This document shows positions 63,902-64,000 of a stretch of 64,000 bases of DNA, one piece after another. The position numbers and the translations under genes were made by a program. Source of the stretch: Flavivirga aquimarina (lineage in GTDB: Bacteria > Bacteroidota > Bacteroidia > Flavobacteriales > Flavobacteriaceae); NCBI RefSeq assembly GCF_030540835.1, contig NZ_JAUOEK010000134.1, forward strand, positions 40,341 through 104,340, given 5' to 3'. The notes below the pieces were generated by a model. The model was not told the DNA's origin and ran no database searches. It worked only from the letters and a program-made list of their open reading frames with translations. The first letter of the stretch is position 1, and every line of letters starts with the position of its first letter.

Positions 63902-64000
63902 GGCAACGACCTACTCTCCCACAAATGCAGTACCATCGGCGCTAATGGGCTTAACTTCTCTGTTCGGAATGGTAAGAGGTGAGCCCCATCGCTATAACCA
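63902..64000 (-). rRNA. rrf: 5S ribosomal RNA (5' end cut by the window)
   Basis: Read on the minus strand, the sequence runs from TGGTTATAGCGATGGGGCTC through the conserved CCGAACAGAGAAGTTAAGCCC to GGGAGAGTAGGTCGTTGCC, as in Bacteroidota 5S rRNA. About 99 nt are present and a few 5' bases lie beyond the window. It marks the end of an rRNA operon that would continue to the right. Confidence 0.95.

Noticed and set aside
1..64000. CRISPR array, prophage or complete insertion sequence
   Set aside because: I found no regularly spaced repeats, cas genes, phage structural genes or DDE/tyrosine/serine transposase genes in the window.

Overview
The window reads as a piece of chromosome from a low-GC member of the Bacteroidota, most likely a Flavobacteriaceae species. 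The grounds are the AT-rich codon use, Bacteroidota-type promoters (TAnnTTTG), degradative HMG-CoA reductase next to a GHMP kinase, the conserved coaX / barrel protein / TPR / lptC / hemolysin-like / ppiD run, and long tandem sets of FtsX-type permeases of about 800 residues.

Layout. 1-2919: the 3' end of lpxB, an NlpC/P60 lipoprotein and a ComEC-like protein. 3001-9591 (minus): two secreted thioredoxin-fold proteins, then a peptide-use operon of a DPP IV-like peptidase and two POT transporters. 9743-12452 (plus): mevalonate-pathway genes. Here a small GIY-YIG nuclease element bounded by hairpin-forming inverted repeats sits in frame in the 5' end of the GHMP kinase gene. 12507-20412 (minus): the envelope/LPS-export cluster. 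20546-22397: a tRNA-Phe locus with a degenerate tRNA fragment in its leader, and a 1.4 kb insert with two unknown genes between 129/130-nt direct repeats.

22352-60929 is dominated by two mirror-image export loci. The left (minus) has TolC, HlyD-type adaptor, permease, ATPase and two permeases. The right (plus) has adaptor, ATPase, six permeases, a second unusual ATPase and TolC. Each has a divergent NtrC-type response regulator plus histidine kinase at its head, and a PEP synthase operon lies between the two two-component systems. Both divergent intergenic regions carry two tandem GTGT-N11-ACAC-type dyads 21-22 bp apart, upstream of a TGGCA (-24-like) element. I read these as enhancer sites through which the regulators switch on the exporters with sigma-54.

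60930-64000: a composite inverted-repeat island with the same hairpin family as the GIY-YIG element, a PIF1-like helicase with an HRDC domain, and the start of a minus-strand rRNA operon tail (5S rRNA, cut by the window edge).

The most promising unusual system is the GIY-YIG nuclease with paired hairpins. They keep a nearly constant 12-nt loop while the stems change with compensation, in a layout resembling REP/REPIN-RAYT but with a different nuclease.
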